Origin: Silene conica
Lineage: Eukaryota > Streptophyta > Magnoliopsida > Caryophyllales > Caryophyllaceae
Length of the DNA: 64,000 bases
Direction: 5' to 3'
Assembly (NCBI GenBank): GCA_029255685.2
Contig: CM055319.2
Coordinates: 25,639,568-25,703,567, forward strand
The translations under genes were made by a program, and so were the position numbers. Below the pieces are notes generated by a model. That model worked only from the letters and a program-made list of their open reading frames with translations. It did not search any database and had not been told where the DNA came from. Below are positions 47,254-60,000 of the stretch, piece after piece (position 1 is the stretch's first letter; every line of letters starts with the position of its first letter).

Positions 47254-48558
47254 TGTTGGAGGAAGTGTCCTCGACAATAGTGTGTTGACATAATTAAAAC
47301 TCATTTGAATGAAACACAAATGGGAGTGTTACTCTTTTAAAGTCGACTGATCAACATTTACTGATAATGATTGGCTATCTAGAGTTTGACATTATCGTCA
47401 TATGATGGTGGTGATCAGTTGATCCCTTAAGGTCATATCTTTAGGAAATTCTGTCTCAATGGAATAATTAATTAATATCGTATTAGATACGAATTAATTA
47501 ATAACTGGAAATTTGGAAATAATTTTTACATGACGAATATTTTATAATGGGATTATAATAATAACGGTCAAAGTAATAAAATCGTTTTTATTACTCGGTT
47601 TTAATTTATTCGTTTAGGAAACGATTAAATTGAGAATTAACACGGTTGATCATAAAATTACAAAGAGTTGTAATTAAAATTATGATATTTCATTTTTATA
47701 AGATAGTAATTTCGATTTACTAGAGGAATTATTTAAATGCTATAAAATTGTGAATTTTGAATTTTAAGAAGTTAAAATTGCATAATTAACAAATTGGGTC
47801 ATGTGCTATGGGACATGTGTGACATGTTACAAATTAACACAATTGACAAAGATAAAATGGGTCTATAATAAAACCCATTTGAACCGTGTAAGTGGAGTAC
47901 GTAAGTGAGGTTGTGTGTGTGAGTGAATAAGTAGATTGAGTGTATTATGCAAAAGGAATATTGTGTAAGGCATATTCTAGCTTTTGTGTAAGAGAGGAAG
48001 GGGCATGCATTGGCTCCCTTGGCTTGGCTTGGCCGGCCTAATGCACTCAAAAGAGAGCATGTTTTGCTCTATATAAGACACACACACACACCTCACAAAT
48101 GACTAAGTTTTTGCAAGTAGTTGTTAATTTCTTGATGATAGTTCATCTCATGAAAACTATACTACAACTCCATTCTCCATATTTTCTTTGTAAAATAGTT
48201 TTCTAGAAAATTTAATTATTTCCAATACTAATAATATTAAGGGTAATATTATTATTTATTCTAGTTTACTAATACAATTTTTCTAGTAACAAAAATTGTG
48301 TTGGTTTGAGATCGGGTCCTTGATACGCATCTTTTGGAGACGATTTTGTGTTAGATCGTTATAAGGGTATTTCGGTTTTTGAAGACTCATATAATAGGTG
48401 ATTATTGAGTATAAACCTTCTAAAACCAATGTAAGGACATTCACACATCTTATGTAATCATCATGCATGCATAAGATCTTATTAAGTTTTAAACTTAAAC
48501 TTAAAGAAAGAAACTCACATTAGATATGAGTATAAAATCTAGAATTTGATTTCCAACA
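47254..48558 (+). repeat. 5' LTR of the plus-strand copia
   Basis: 1305 bp running from TGTTGGAGGAAG to GATTTCCAACA, giving the inverted terminal pair TGTTGGA/TCCAACA. A TATATAAGAC box near 48071 is a possible promoter element. It resembles the LTR fragments at 25147-25842 and 33323-33535. Confidence 0.9.
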
Positions 48559-48560
48559 AG

Positions 48561-48572
48561 TGGTATCAGAGC
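48561..48572 (+). promoter_or_regulatory. Primer-binding site, initiator tRNA-Met
   Basis: TGGTATCAGAGC, two bases after the LTR end, complementary to the 3' end of initiator tRNA-Met. Confidence 0.92.
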
Positions 48573-51050
48573 ATTACGGTTGTTGCATGCATGATCGGAT
48601 TCATGTTTTATGTTAAACGAATTAACATATATATTTTGAAATTATGGGTTTATTATGATAAATCACAAAATAATTTTGCATGTTAAAGTTTTTGTTTCTA
48701 AAATGGTTTTACGACATAAAATAAATTTATGGATTTTTATTGTTCATTTTAATATTTATTTGTATATTATTGACGTTTAAATCGGTTTAAACAACAATTA
48801 ATGGGAAAAATAGTTAACCATAGTTTCTGGCCGAGATTTTTTGATATGTTCTCACATGCATATTTTATATATTTTATAAAAAAATTCGTAACAAATAATG
48901 TTATTATGCATGGATTATGAATTTTATGAGATAAATAGTCATAATATGAGTTAAAATGGGTATAGGAGGTTATATTTCGAATCTGACCTTGAAAATTTTA
49001 TGAGAAGTCACATGCAATATGTACAGTACCTATAAATAATTTCGGACTTATTGGACTAGTTTTGCATGATTAATGATTTTTATAGTAAAAATCACATTAA
49101 TAGTGACTCAAATTCGACTTTAATAGTTAGAGTTGGAATTTTGCCATAAAAATTTTACACAATGTCACATGCAATATTTACAGAATGTATAAAAATTTTG
49201 AGAATTTGTTCTCAAATAATGCATGATTTATGTTTTTAATGGTTAAAATCGGCTATATAATGACTTATTGTGTTAACAATAGTTAATCTTAAGATTATGG
49301 CATAAAATTTTACCCATAGGTGTCTTATATGATAGGAACATCAGATTCAATAGTTGGATGTCAAAAAGTTTCTGTTTTTATGATTATTAATTTTTATGAG
49401 TTAAATGGTTAATAATCGTAATCCTTGAGTCGTAAAAATAAAATTTCAAGAATGGTCTCTAATTTTTGGTCATTTTCTAAATCTAAAATGTACTTAAGGA
49501 TGACTAAAAATTTATAGCAATTTGTTACAAGTTTTTATAATTTAAATCGGATTTTTAGCCATAAAAACGCTTTTTATATGATTTATTTAAGAAATAATCT
49601 ATATCTTTTTGCATAAGACCATTTTATTAATTTATGAAAATTTTAGAAATTTCCAGAAAGTTTAAAAATTTTAAATTTTAAATTTTAAATTTCGAATTTT
49701 ATTGACTCATGTGGCCATATTTCGTTTATTTTCCCGTAGATACAAGTAATTTATGAACAATAATGCAAAATCAAGTTGAATCATGATCAAACATTAGTAG
49801 AGACTAACATTGATTCCTAATGTATGTTAGGATGATTAACTTGGACATAAATGAGATTTATGTAATTTAGATGATTTTAATAGTTAAAATCACGCATTTC
49901 CGTAAAAACCGTAAACAAATATGAGATATTTTCTCCCGTAAGGCGATTTGGCATTAAAAATTGAGCATGTGCATACATATTTTATTATTGCATTTTATTT
50001 AATATGAATGTCATATTTGAATGTTTTTATATAATTTGGAATCATGTAATTTTCTTAGTATGGCCTTAGTTTTAATCAATATTACCCGGAATGAAAGGGA
50101 ATATTGATTCGGTTGTAATTTATGTGATCTCGTATCACGGGTTTGTAATTTAATTTAAATTTTTGTTTTAGAATAGAGTAGTTGTATTATTTTATTGTAA
50201 TTCCGGAGATCCAAAAGACGGTGCCATACGGAAAGGAGTTCCGACAACACGGTGTTTTCTTGGATGGCGTGCCTATGAAGTTCAAGGGACCATGGAGTTG
50301 ATTTCCGAATTTTTAATAGTTAATTAGTTTTTCTATTACTAGGAAGGCCATACTAGGATTTTATTGCTTTTATTGCTTTTATTGCTTTTATTTTTGCATT
50401 ATTTATATGTTTGCATGCATAGCCAAATCGCCATAAACATGCATATTAGTTTAAATCGTTAAAAAAACGACCGTGTCAATTATAATTATCGAGTTCACCG
50501 ATTTAATTCGCTTAAAGGAGATAGATAATAAATTGATAAGACCTCTATATTAAACAAAACATTTGAGAATTAGCCTTACCAAATAGTAGAACCCATGAGC
50601 TTATATTTCGTGGGGTGGTGCTAGTCCAGTGGGCAGTACGAACCCCATTACGTAGGATAAGTGGGGCGATGAGGTGGATTCAGTCCAGTGGGCGGATCGC
50701 ATCTCGATGCAATTGAAATTTGGTTTGTACTCAACGGAATTGTAGAGGACCAGTGGTCAATGTGTTCCGGGCTAAGATGAATAAATAATGATTTTTCATC
50801 AACCAAGAGTTCTATGGTAGAACCGATTTATTTTAACCCACCAAACCATATTGTTGGGTCGGAGTTCCAGTGGTTCACGATTTCGGTGGTATGGGTTTGG
50901 GTCTTGGAATCATTTATAAAATTGGATAAAGGTCATTTTATAGATGCATCAACTTAGTAAAAATGTTTACAAGTTAAAATTAAAACGATTAACATTTAAT
51001 TTCTTCATATGTTTAAATTTTGTAGTTAAGTCTTCAAATCAATATCAATA
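48573..51050 (+). other. Long untranslated leader of the plus-strand copia
   Basis: About 2.5 kb without a credible gene. It is AT-rich up to about 50580, then has a short GC-richer stretch (50600-50900) with four CCAGTGG words at 50627, 50687, 50749 and 50868. Its length is greater than in most copia elements but matches the long leader of the related minus-strand copia. Confidence 0.6.
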
Positions 51051-51959
51051 GTGACCGCTTCCGCTAATACAAACACTTCATGGTTACGTTCCTTCATGGA
51101 TCGTTGTAAGTTAGAAAAGACTAGGGCAAACTTAGCCGATTGGGACGCCCAACTTTTGTTGGCGGCACAAGGTGACGGTAAGACCGAATACCTCATCGAA
51201 GAATCATCTCCTGAACCTGCAGCTAATGCCACCGCCGCAGCAAGGGGACCCTATGATACCTATCAAAAGGAGTCTACGGCTATCAAAAATGTTTTGATCT
51301 TCTCGATGGAGCCAGAACTCCAAAGGAGTGCCATAAAGATTGGCACGGCGTATGAGATCTACTCCAAGCTTGTGACAATGTTCTCGAAGGCTTCGAGAAT
51401 TGTCCAATACGAGGCGGCATCGGCCTTCTTTGATATCAACCTTAAGGAGGGGCAAAAGGTTAGCCCACATGTGCTCAAGTTAATTGAGCATGTAGAAACC
51501 CTAAGGTAGAATCAAGTGGACATTCCTAAGGAACTTGTGATTGACAGAATCCTCCACTCCTTGTCTAGGGTGAAAACTTATGTACAATTCCGGGTGAATT
51601 TCAACATGACAAACCAAGACACCTCTCTTGATGAATTGCACAATATGATTGTGCAAGCAGAAAGGGATATGGGCCTAAATATTAGTGCCCTTAAGGATGT
51701 GCTCAACATTAATGTTAAGAGCAAAGGGAAGTTCAAAAGGAAGGCTAAGGCAAAGGGGAAGCAACCTTCCAAAGGTTCAAAGAAAGTGTCTTCTGAGGCA
51801 AGCACCTCAAATCCCAACAAGAGCTCTCATCAAGGAGCTAAGTGCTTTTATTGCAATGGCAAAGGACATTGGAAGAGGAACTGTTCCAAATATCTCAGCG
51901 ATCTCAAAGCTGGGAAAATTATTCCAGTTGGTACAATAACTATCCCTATTTTATGTTAA
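51051..51959 (+). CDS. Copia gag (fossil)
   Basis: Residues from the start carry LADWDAQLLLAAQGDGKTEY, then the UBN2-type capsid text (IFSMEPELQRSAIKIGTAYE, SAFFDINLKEGQKVSPHVL). A lysine-rich linker and the zinc knuckle CFYCNGKGHWKRNC follow near 51844. The end SDLKAGKIIPVG normally leads into protease; here sequence of another element follows. It looks broken at one place. It is a structural relative of the gag at 44835-45851. Confidence 0.82.
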
Positions 51960-53458
51960 TCTCAACTAATGTATTATGATACAAAGTTGTTGTTGAACCA
52001 TGTATTCAAATATATATATTAAGTATATAAGTTTATGTTTTGATAATGACAAGTCTAGCTATATATATTATATACTCGTGCGTATAATCGTGTGCTAAGT
52101 GTACAGATTTTTAGTTTAAAGGATCTCATCAATCAAGTACAAAAGATTCAAGAATGTTAGTCAATGGATTGACTAAGTCGAAGATTGAAAGTAGATTACA
52201 AGTGCATAATGAACTAAAGTTATATTTATCTACTATGACTTTAGTATGAGATTGGTTCAAGTTATAGCTTGGAGCTATAACTCCATATAAAAGAAATGAT
52301 CGAAATATTTGTGGTGGTTGAAACGACTTTAGTTTCCAAAGTCGTCGTGAACAATTAATGTTTAGCTAGTATTCTATTTTTAGAATATGGAATTATTAAT
52401 CTTAACGAGGTAATATAAAATATCTTTTGGTTAAAAAGGAATAAATAATTTTCTTATGAGTTAATTATTTATTTCTAATAAACTAAGGATTTTTATTTAA
52501 CTTTATTGTCAAATAATATAATACTAGAAACGTGCTAAACGGTTTTGGAAATCATGTAGGGTCACACGGTTTAGTGTTTGTATAGGTTTGGTTAAATAAA
52601 TATTATGTGTTTATTTAATATGCTAAACAAACTAGATTATATTATGATAATATAATTTATTATATTTTGACAAGGTTTAGGAAGTTGATTTAATAAGGTT
52701 GCTATTTATTTAATATATGAGATCTTTCCTAAGTATGAATTAGGAAATTGATTTCATATATAATACTTAAATATCTTATTTAAGTCTTTCCTAAATAAAT
52801 TAAGATTAGATTTGTGGTAATATTACCAAAGGACTAGAATTCTAGTTTAGGTAATATTCCTAAGTTTTCTAGGGTTTAATAAACCTAGACATAATTCCAT
52901 ATAAATAGACTACTTATGACACATTAAACAACACGAAAATACACACAAATAATCACGCAAATCGAGACAAACCGCCGGTCATAATTCTTCAAAGATTCGA
53001 GCTTAAATTGTCGTATTCGTTTCAAGGTTCAAGTGCTCCAGCATTGATCTTATTCATCCAAGTTTGTGACATTGAAAAACATTGAAGACTTATCTTATTA
53101 ACGTAAGATAGATCGAGTATTTCACGGTACTTATTGTAAGCAAGTATTTAACGGTACTTGTAGTAGCTAGATATTTAACGGTATCTAGATAGAGTTACAA
53201 CTAACATTAAAGTTGTATGAGTAGGGTTGATAAAATTGTAATCCGGAGTCGGTACTAATTTTATTAATCGGGAATAGTGGACGTAGGTTTCAAATTGTGA
53301 AACTGAACCACTTCAAAAATATCGTGTCTCTATTTATTACTTGCTCTACTCCACGTTCATCATACATTCACACGCATCGAAGAAGAAAGAAAAAGAAGGC
53401 ATACTTAATTCAACCCCCCCCCCCTTCTTGAGTATATCATATCAATAGACTCTCCAAT

Positions 53459-53470
53459 TGGTATCCGAGC
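53459..53470 (+). promoter_or_regulatory. Primer-binding site of the SIRE-like copia
   Basis: TGGTATCCGAGC, one base off the initiator tRNA-Met site TGGTATCAGAGC, following ATT after the LTR end. Confidence 0.75.
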
Positions 53471-53495
53471 CTCGTGCTCTTAATCGCCTAACCGC

Positions 53496-54199
53496 GTGAG
53501 TTTTGATCCGACTATTGATTCTATATTATATACTCTATCCACTATGGATTCCAAGCATCTCAAGTGTCCTATCTTCGATGGTAAGAACTACAGTCTATGG
53601 AAGAATATGATGACTCACTACATCAAGGGATGTGATTGGGAATGTTGGAAGATCATTCAAACCGGTCCAAAGAAAATCTTGGTCGTCGCCGCCAATGGAA
53701 CAACCTACGAAAAGATGGAAAGTGATTATGTAGAAGCCGACTACAAAATTGCAGAGAAAAATTCTAAGGCCATGAGCCTCCTACAAAACGGTATGATAAC
53801 CTCAGAATTTGATAGATTCTCATCCTGTAATTCCGCTAAGGATATATGGGATGGTCTCGAGCTTGCCTACGAAGGAACATCCGTAGTCAAGAAACATCGT
53901 ATAGATCTGCTTATTCAAAGATATGAACTTTTCACTATGGAAAAGAATGAATCTGTTGATAGCATGTCTGCACGATTTTCTTGTATTATTAATGAACTAC
54001 GGAACCTTGGTAGGAAGATTGATTCCGAGGATATCATTCGAAAGATTCTTAGGAGTCTCACCAAGAAGTGGCAACCAAAGGTCACGGCCATAGAAGAAGC
54101 ACGTGATCTATCTCAAATGACTTACCAAGAACTTATCGGATCTCTAATGGCTCACGAGATCATGCTGAATAAAGATGACGATGACTCTAAAGGAAAGGG
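53496..54199 (+). CDS. SIRE-like copia gag, N-terminal part (fossil)
   Basis: The start region has LKCPIFDGKNYSLWKNMM (DUF4219-like) and then UBN2: AKDIWDGLELAYEGTSVVK, YELFTMEKNESVDSMSARF, and LRSLTKKWQPKVTAIEEA followed by TYQELIGSLMAHEI. The gag forms the particle. The reading frame runs without a break up to 54199, where the chromovirus LTR begins. Confidence 0.85.
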
Positions 54200-55482
54200 T
54201 GTAATAACCCGGAATTTTTATTTACATTTTGGTAATTCATGGGTGATTTTATAGTTAAGCGATGGGTTATTTGTTAAAATGATCGTTTTATAAGCTTGCG
54301 CACACTCATGTTTTGATAGGTGTTTTAGCCGTCAGTGGGATTCGAAATGGGAATCGAGACACTTGATGTTAATAGTGGTAGTATGTTGTTAGTAGGGGTC
54401 GAACTTGGGACCTGCTGGTGTCTCATTTTGGGCCTCGAAAAGCGTGACCAAGACCTAGCCCACACACGTTTTCAGAACTCTGTTTTAAATCTCTGCCTGC
54501 CGCCATATATAGGGGGTTTGTCTATACCCTAAACACCACTAAAACACTAACGAGATCTCACAACAACATAGCCGTCACCGTAGGGAAGGGGAAGAGTCTG
54601 CTCACGGTGGTAATAGATTGTTTTAGGACACCTCGATTTGATCAAGAAACTGGTATGTTCATCATTGTTTCTGGTTGCGTGTTTCTCCTTCTCTTTTCGT
54701 CTGTCTAGATCGAGTATGTTATGGTGTTTTCGAGTTCTTATTTTTATATAACGTTGAACTATGATGTCTGTAGTTATGTCTCGACCTAAGTAGAATCACC
54801 TTGGACCACCAAGGACCACCAGTCGTGGTGGTTTTGTCGCCTGTGTCAGACCACTTTTCCTTATCATTTCAGAACAGAGGTGGACCGTGTATTTTGTGTG
54901 GGAGTTCGATGACACCTCTGTTAGTGGTCAGTCTGGGTGTGTGCGTCTTTAGGTGATGGGTGGTCAGGTGGTGCGTGTGGTGGTAGTCACAGGGTTGGTA
55001 AAGGGTTGGTGGTGGTGTAAACAGGTGGTATCGTGGGTGGTTCTGAAAGGAGTGTCAGAGGAGTCGGGTTGTGGCTGTCTGTCGAAGGGTTGTTGGGATG
55101 GTATCACCGCCGACTAGGGGGAGGTCTATGCGGTGGTACCATGGTGGTTGTGGGTGTTGGTTGTCAGTGGTGGTGTCTGTGGTGAGGGTGGTCGGAGTCA
55201 GCCGTGTCCTTGTCGGTTTCAGGCGTCTTGTGAGGGGCTGTTGAAGAGATGCTGACCAGTGGGTCGTGAACCAGGCCTGGAAACCGGTCTGGTTCACCTC
55301 GCCGGAGCTAGTCGGTGCTGGTGGCGTTGGTCAGGGGTGTAGTGGGCGTTGTGGGTGTCATGCCAGTTGGTTGCCGATGGGGTTTGGGTTGGTCAGATGG
55401 TGGTGGTTGGGTGTTGGGAGTCGCGGGTTGCAAAGGGGTGTCGGGTTTTTGTTTACTTAGTTGTTTAATTTATTTTATTTAC

Positions 55483-55525
<43 letters not shown>

Positions 55526-56511
55526 GTTATTTATGGTAATGATATTTTAAAATAGTAGTAAGGATATCATGTTTTAAAGGAAATGATTTGGTATTTATGG
55601 AGAGATATGATATTAATGCATCTTTTAAATAATTTGAAATTCAAACCGAAGTTACTATTTTTGGAAGGTTTTGTTTAGGAAAGCTCTATTTGTAGTAGTC
55701 GTATTTGATAGCGTGTGTCAGGGGGTTCTACAAATAGAAGGTGTGTGTTACAAGTTTCGGGTATCTTATTATTTATAAATTATGTTTAGGTGGTGGTTTC
55801 CGCGTGGAACATTTTTAGTGGCCGTTGATTGCTTGCCTTTGTCTTCTGATATTCAGGTAGGGGAAAATACTGGTTTATAGTAATGTGTGATCTGTTCTTT
55901 ATTGGCATTACGCATGTTTACAATATAATATCACGTGATTATTATGTTGAGTTGTTAACTTATTCTGTGCTATCATACGATGGGAATATGTATATATATA
56001 TGTGGAGTTGGATCGGTGCGGAGTATATATGGTGTTGGATCGGTGCGGAGTATATATGGCGTTGGATCGGTGCGGAGTATGTATGGTGTTGGATCGGTGC
56101 GGAGTTTATTGGCGTTGGATCGGTGCGGAGTTTATTAATTACATTTGTTATGTTATTCTTTACCTACTCAACCTCGTGGTTGACCCTGTGTGTTCGTGAT
56201 CACCTGTGATGAACCAAATTATTGGGGAGCAGATTGACAGGTGGCTGAAGCTAAGGGGGGAGCTATGGGAGGAAGAGTTTGGATCCGGACCCGAATTAAG
56301 TCTAGATCACCTTAGCTAGATTAGCACGAGTTGTACTTTTGTTTTGGCTGAGACTTATGTTTTCAGTTGTAAGACCTTGGAACGAGTTTAATTCTAATTA
56401 AAGTATTGTTTTCTTTCCTTTGTATCTACTGCCTCGGGAAACCGAGATGGTAACACCCTTACTTATCTGAGGAGTCCTAGTACAGGCCCTTAAATAATTG
56501 GGGGTGTTACA
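54200..56511 (+). repeat. 5' LTR of the chromovirus
   Basis: 2312 bp, TGTAATAACCCGG to GGGGTGTTACA. It contains a possible TATA-type box (CCATATATAGGGGG near 54502), an ATT microsatellite at 55481-55524 and a 27-bp minisatellite at 56006-56135. Confidence 0.95.
56006..56135. repeat. 27-bp minisatellite in the 5' LTR, five units
   Basis: Five units around TTGGATCGGTGCGGAG, mostly 27 bp apart. Variants differ in the tail (TATATATGG, TATGTATGG or TTTATTGG). The 3' LTR has the same array at 63659-63788 with one base changed. Confidence 0.95.
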
Positions 56512-56513
56512 AA

Positions 56514-56525
56514 GTGGTATCAGAG
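56514..56525 (+). promoter_or_regulatory. Primer-binding site of the chromovirus
   Basis: TGGTATCAGAGC, complementary to the 3' end of initiator tRNA-Met, just after the LTR end. Confidence 0.92.
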
Positions 56526-57010
56526 CGAACGATCCTCAGGCCTAACCTAATGAACCTAATGAATGTAGGAGAGTCTAAATAAAATGAACCCCGGGATAGG
56601 ACTGTTAGGAGCACACAAAAGGGGAAGTATGAGTCTGGGGCCCCCTCACACCGAACCATAGGCCCTATCAGTTTTACCCGGGAACCCAGAGTGCTTATAT
56701 GAGAGAAAAGGGTAGAATAGGAGGTGGTGAAAGTGAAAGCGTACTGTGATAAGTATGTTATGAGAATTCTGAGTATAAGTAACTTTTGGAAAAGCCGGAA
56801 GGGGCATGAGCATGAATGAATCTTTATTTGTTGAATAAAGGTGTATATTGTTGTGGTATGTTAAGTGATTTGAAACACGCTAGTAATTCTTCTTTCATCA
56901 TGTCTAGTGATATGCGGTTATGTGATCCCTGAGCCATGTTATAGAAGAAACAACTCTATATAATAAGTGTTGATAGATTTTGATGCTTAGGGAGCATAGC
57001 CCTAAACCAA

Positions 57011-60000
57011 ATGGGTACCCATGTATGTCGGGACTCATTTCTTTTCCTGTTTTATAGTATGCCTCCACGAAGAGATAATGCCATTAACATCACCCAAGAG
57101 GAGGTGGACCGCTTGATAGCTGAAAATGAGGCCCTAAAGGCCAAACGTATGGACTCCGCGAAAATGAGCACAATCATCGCAAGACATCACCCTACCCAAT
57201 TCACTGGGGAGGGGGAACCTCATCTGTTAGGAGCTTGGTGCCGGGAATTCGGAAACCTGTTCGAGTTGGTGGACTGCCCTGAAGAATTGAGGGTAGACCA
57301 GGCTGCCCACTATCTGAGGGGTATGGCTGGAGATTGGTGGACCGCGAATAAGGGAGAGCTCCGGGAAGCAGCTATAGAGGGTGGATCCGCGTTTGTTCCG
57401 TGGGATGCATTCAAGGGGGTTCTGAACGAGGCGTTTCTACCAGAATTCCAAAAGAGCAAGCTGAGGGAGGAGTTCGACTCATTCCAGATGTCGGAGGACA
57501 TGACTGTAGAGGTTTACTACCGGAAATTCATCCAGCTGGTACACTATGTGGGAGATATGGGATTCGATGATGCTATGCTAGCCATGAAATTTGAGAGGGG
57601 GTTATCAATCGCCGTCAAGAAGAGACTGATTGCAGCTCCGCCCACCACAATCCGTGACATCTATTTAAGGGCTGGGGCGGCGGAGAGGCTTTCAGATATG
57701 ATCAAAGCGGACAAGAAGTCCAAGGCAGAAAAGAGGAAGGCTGAATCAGTAGCTGAGGGTTCAGGATCGAAGAAGCAGAGCTCTAACAAATTCAGTGGGT
57801 ACTTCGGGAGTAGTGCCTCTGGTGGTGCGAGGAATCAGAGTGGGAGCAATCACATGAATGGGGTTTCTGGCAGTGGTTCGGCAGGAATAGTGTGTTATGG
57901 CTGTGGAAAGAGGGGACATAAGCGGGCTGTGTGTCGTTCGTCGGGAGGAAATCAGTCTGGGGGCTATCATACGCCTACGTCCGGATACCAGGGATCCCGT
58001 ACTCAGTCCTATGGTAGCAGTGGCTATCGCACACCCACGACGAACTACGGTGGGGGTGCGAAATCTGGAGGGAGCAGCAATTATCAAAGGAACTATAACA
58101 ATTACCAGAGCCGCCCGTACCAGAATCAGTTCAATGGAAGTGGAAGCAACCAAAAGACAGGAACGGGAGGAAATCAGCAGGCAGGGACATCTTCTGCCAA
58201 TCAGAGTGGGGTCAAGTCCAGTGGCAAGCTCTTTGCCATGGGAAAGCAGGCAGCTCAGGAGGATGCGCATGTGGTAACCGGTACTTTTCTTGTAAACTCT
58301 AAGCCTACTTTCGTACTTTTCGATTCCGGTGCCACCCATTCGTTTGTGTCTAGAGATCATGTTAGGGCTTTGGGACTTGAGAGATTTGATTGGATCGCGG
58401 ATCCAGTGACCATACCATCAGGCGAGTCGATAGTCTGTAATAGAGTATATGGTAGTGTACCCATCAAAATCGGGGAAGCAATTTTCTATTGTGACCTCAT
58501 AGAGTTCCGTCTGGGGGGCTTTGAGGTGATTCTGGGGATGGACTGGCTAGGGAAGTATCGAGCTTTCATCGACTGTCATCAGAAGAAGATTTCCTTGAGG
58601 GGACCCAAAGGAGTGAGGGTGTCCTACAAGGGATACCGAGTTAAACCAAAAATCAAATTCATTTCTGTCAATACCCTTAAGTCTGGCTTGAGGAAAGGAG
58701 AGAGCCTAATCTTATGCCAAATGTGGGATTGTGAGGCTGAGACCCCCAAGACTAGTGAGATACCTGTGGTACGGGAGTTTGAGGGAGTTTTTCGAGACGA
58801 TGTTCCAGGGTTACCGCCAAGGAGGGAAGTGGAATTTTCCATTGACCTCAAACCAGGGGCGGGACCAATATCTAAGTCACCATACCGCATGGGACCGAAG
58901 GAGATGGAGGAGTTGAAGAAGCAGTTGGATGAACTGGCCGAGAAAGGGTTCATCCGACCCAGTGTGTTGCCCTGGGGAGCACCCGTTTTGTTAGTAAAGA
59001 AGAAGGATGGAAGTTTGCGACTTTGTGTTGACTACCGAGAGCTGAATAATGTGACAATCAAGAACCGCTATCTTTTGCCGAGAATTGACGACTTGTTTGA
59101 TCAATTGAGTGGAGCCGGGGTTTTCTCCAAGATTGACTTGAGATCCGGGTATCATCAGTTGAGGATAAAAGATGAAGATATTCCGAAGACCGCTTTCCGA
59201 ACGAGGTATGGCCACTATGAATTTGTGGTTATGCCCTTTGGATTGACTAATGCACCCGCTGTGTTCATGGACTTGATGAATCGAGTCTTCAGCCCGTATC
59301 TGGACAAGTTCGTGGTGGTATTTATCGATGATATCCTGGTATATTCCAAGAATGCAGAAGAGCACGAGGATCATTTGAGAAAAGTACTTCAGACCTTGGA
59401 GGAGCATAAGCTCAATGCTAAGTTGAGCAAGTGTGAGTTCTGGTTGGAGAAAGTGGCATTTCTGGGGCATGTAATTTCAAAAGAGGGGGTGGCTGTTGAC
59501 CCTAGCAAGATCGAGGCAGTGACTAAGTGGCAGAGTCCGAAGAATGTGAGTGAGATTCGAAGCTTTCTGGGTTTTGCTGGTTATTACCGGAGATTCGTCA
59601 AAGATTTTTCAAAGATAGCGAAGCCGTTGACGTCGTTGATGAGGAAGGAGAACCGTTATATCTGGGATGAGAGTTCTGAGAAGGCATTCCTAACCCTTAA
59701 GGAACGCCTGACAACAGCTCCTATCCTGGCCTTGCCAGTTGGGAGTGATAATTTTGAAGTATACACCGACGCTTCAAAGCATGGGTTGGGTTGTGTGCTA
59801 ATGCAGGATGGTAGAGTGATCGCGTATGCTTCTCGCCAGTTGAAGACCTACGAAGAGAATTATCCGACTCATGATTTGGAGTTGGGCGCTGTGGTCTTTG
59901 CACTGAAATTGTGGCGTCATTACCTTTATGGAGCCACTTTTAAGGTGTTTTCTGACCATAAGAGCCTGAAATATATCTACACCCAGAAAGAGTTGAACAT

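Larger units (their letters stand above)
47254..51976 (+). mobile_element. Plus-strand Ty1/copia element, 5' half (fossil)
   Basis: LTR at 47254-48558, primer site at 48561, leader to 51050, gag at 51051-51959. A SIRE-like copia then interrupts it and pol lies outside the window. It entered the leader of the minus-strand copia. The gag looks broken at one point. Age cannot be judged because only one LTR is visible. Confidence 0.82.
51977..54199 (+). mobile_element. SIRE-like Ty1/copia element, 5' end (fossil)
   Basis: LTR about 51977-53456, primer site just after, gag from 53496, then the chromovirus at 54200. Everything downstream of the gag lies outside the window. The LTR start is uncertain: TGATACAA at 51977 or TGTTGAACC at 51991. 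The LTR contains a C10 run near 53416. Confidence 0.65.

Noticed and set aside
48561-56525. TGGTATCAGAGC sites as fragments of tRNA genes
   Set aside because: Each is only about 12 bp and sits right after an LTR end, as expected of a primer site; no cloverleaf surrounds them.
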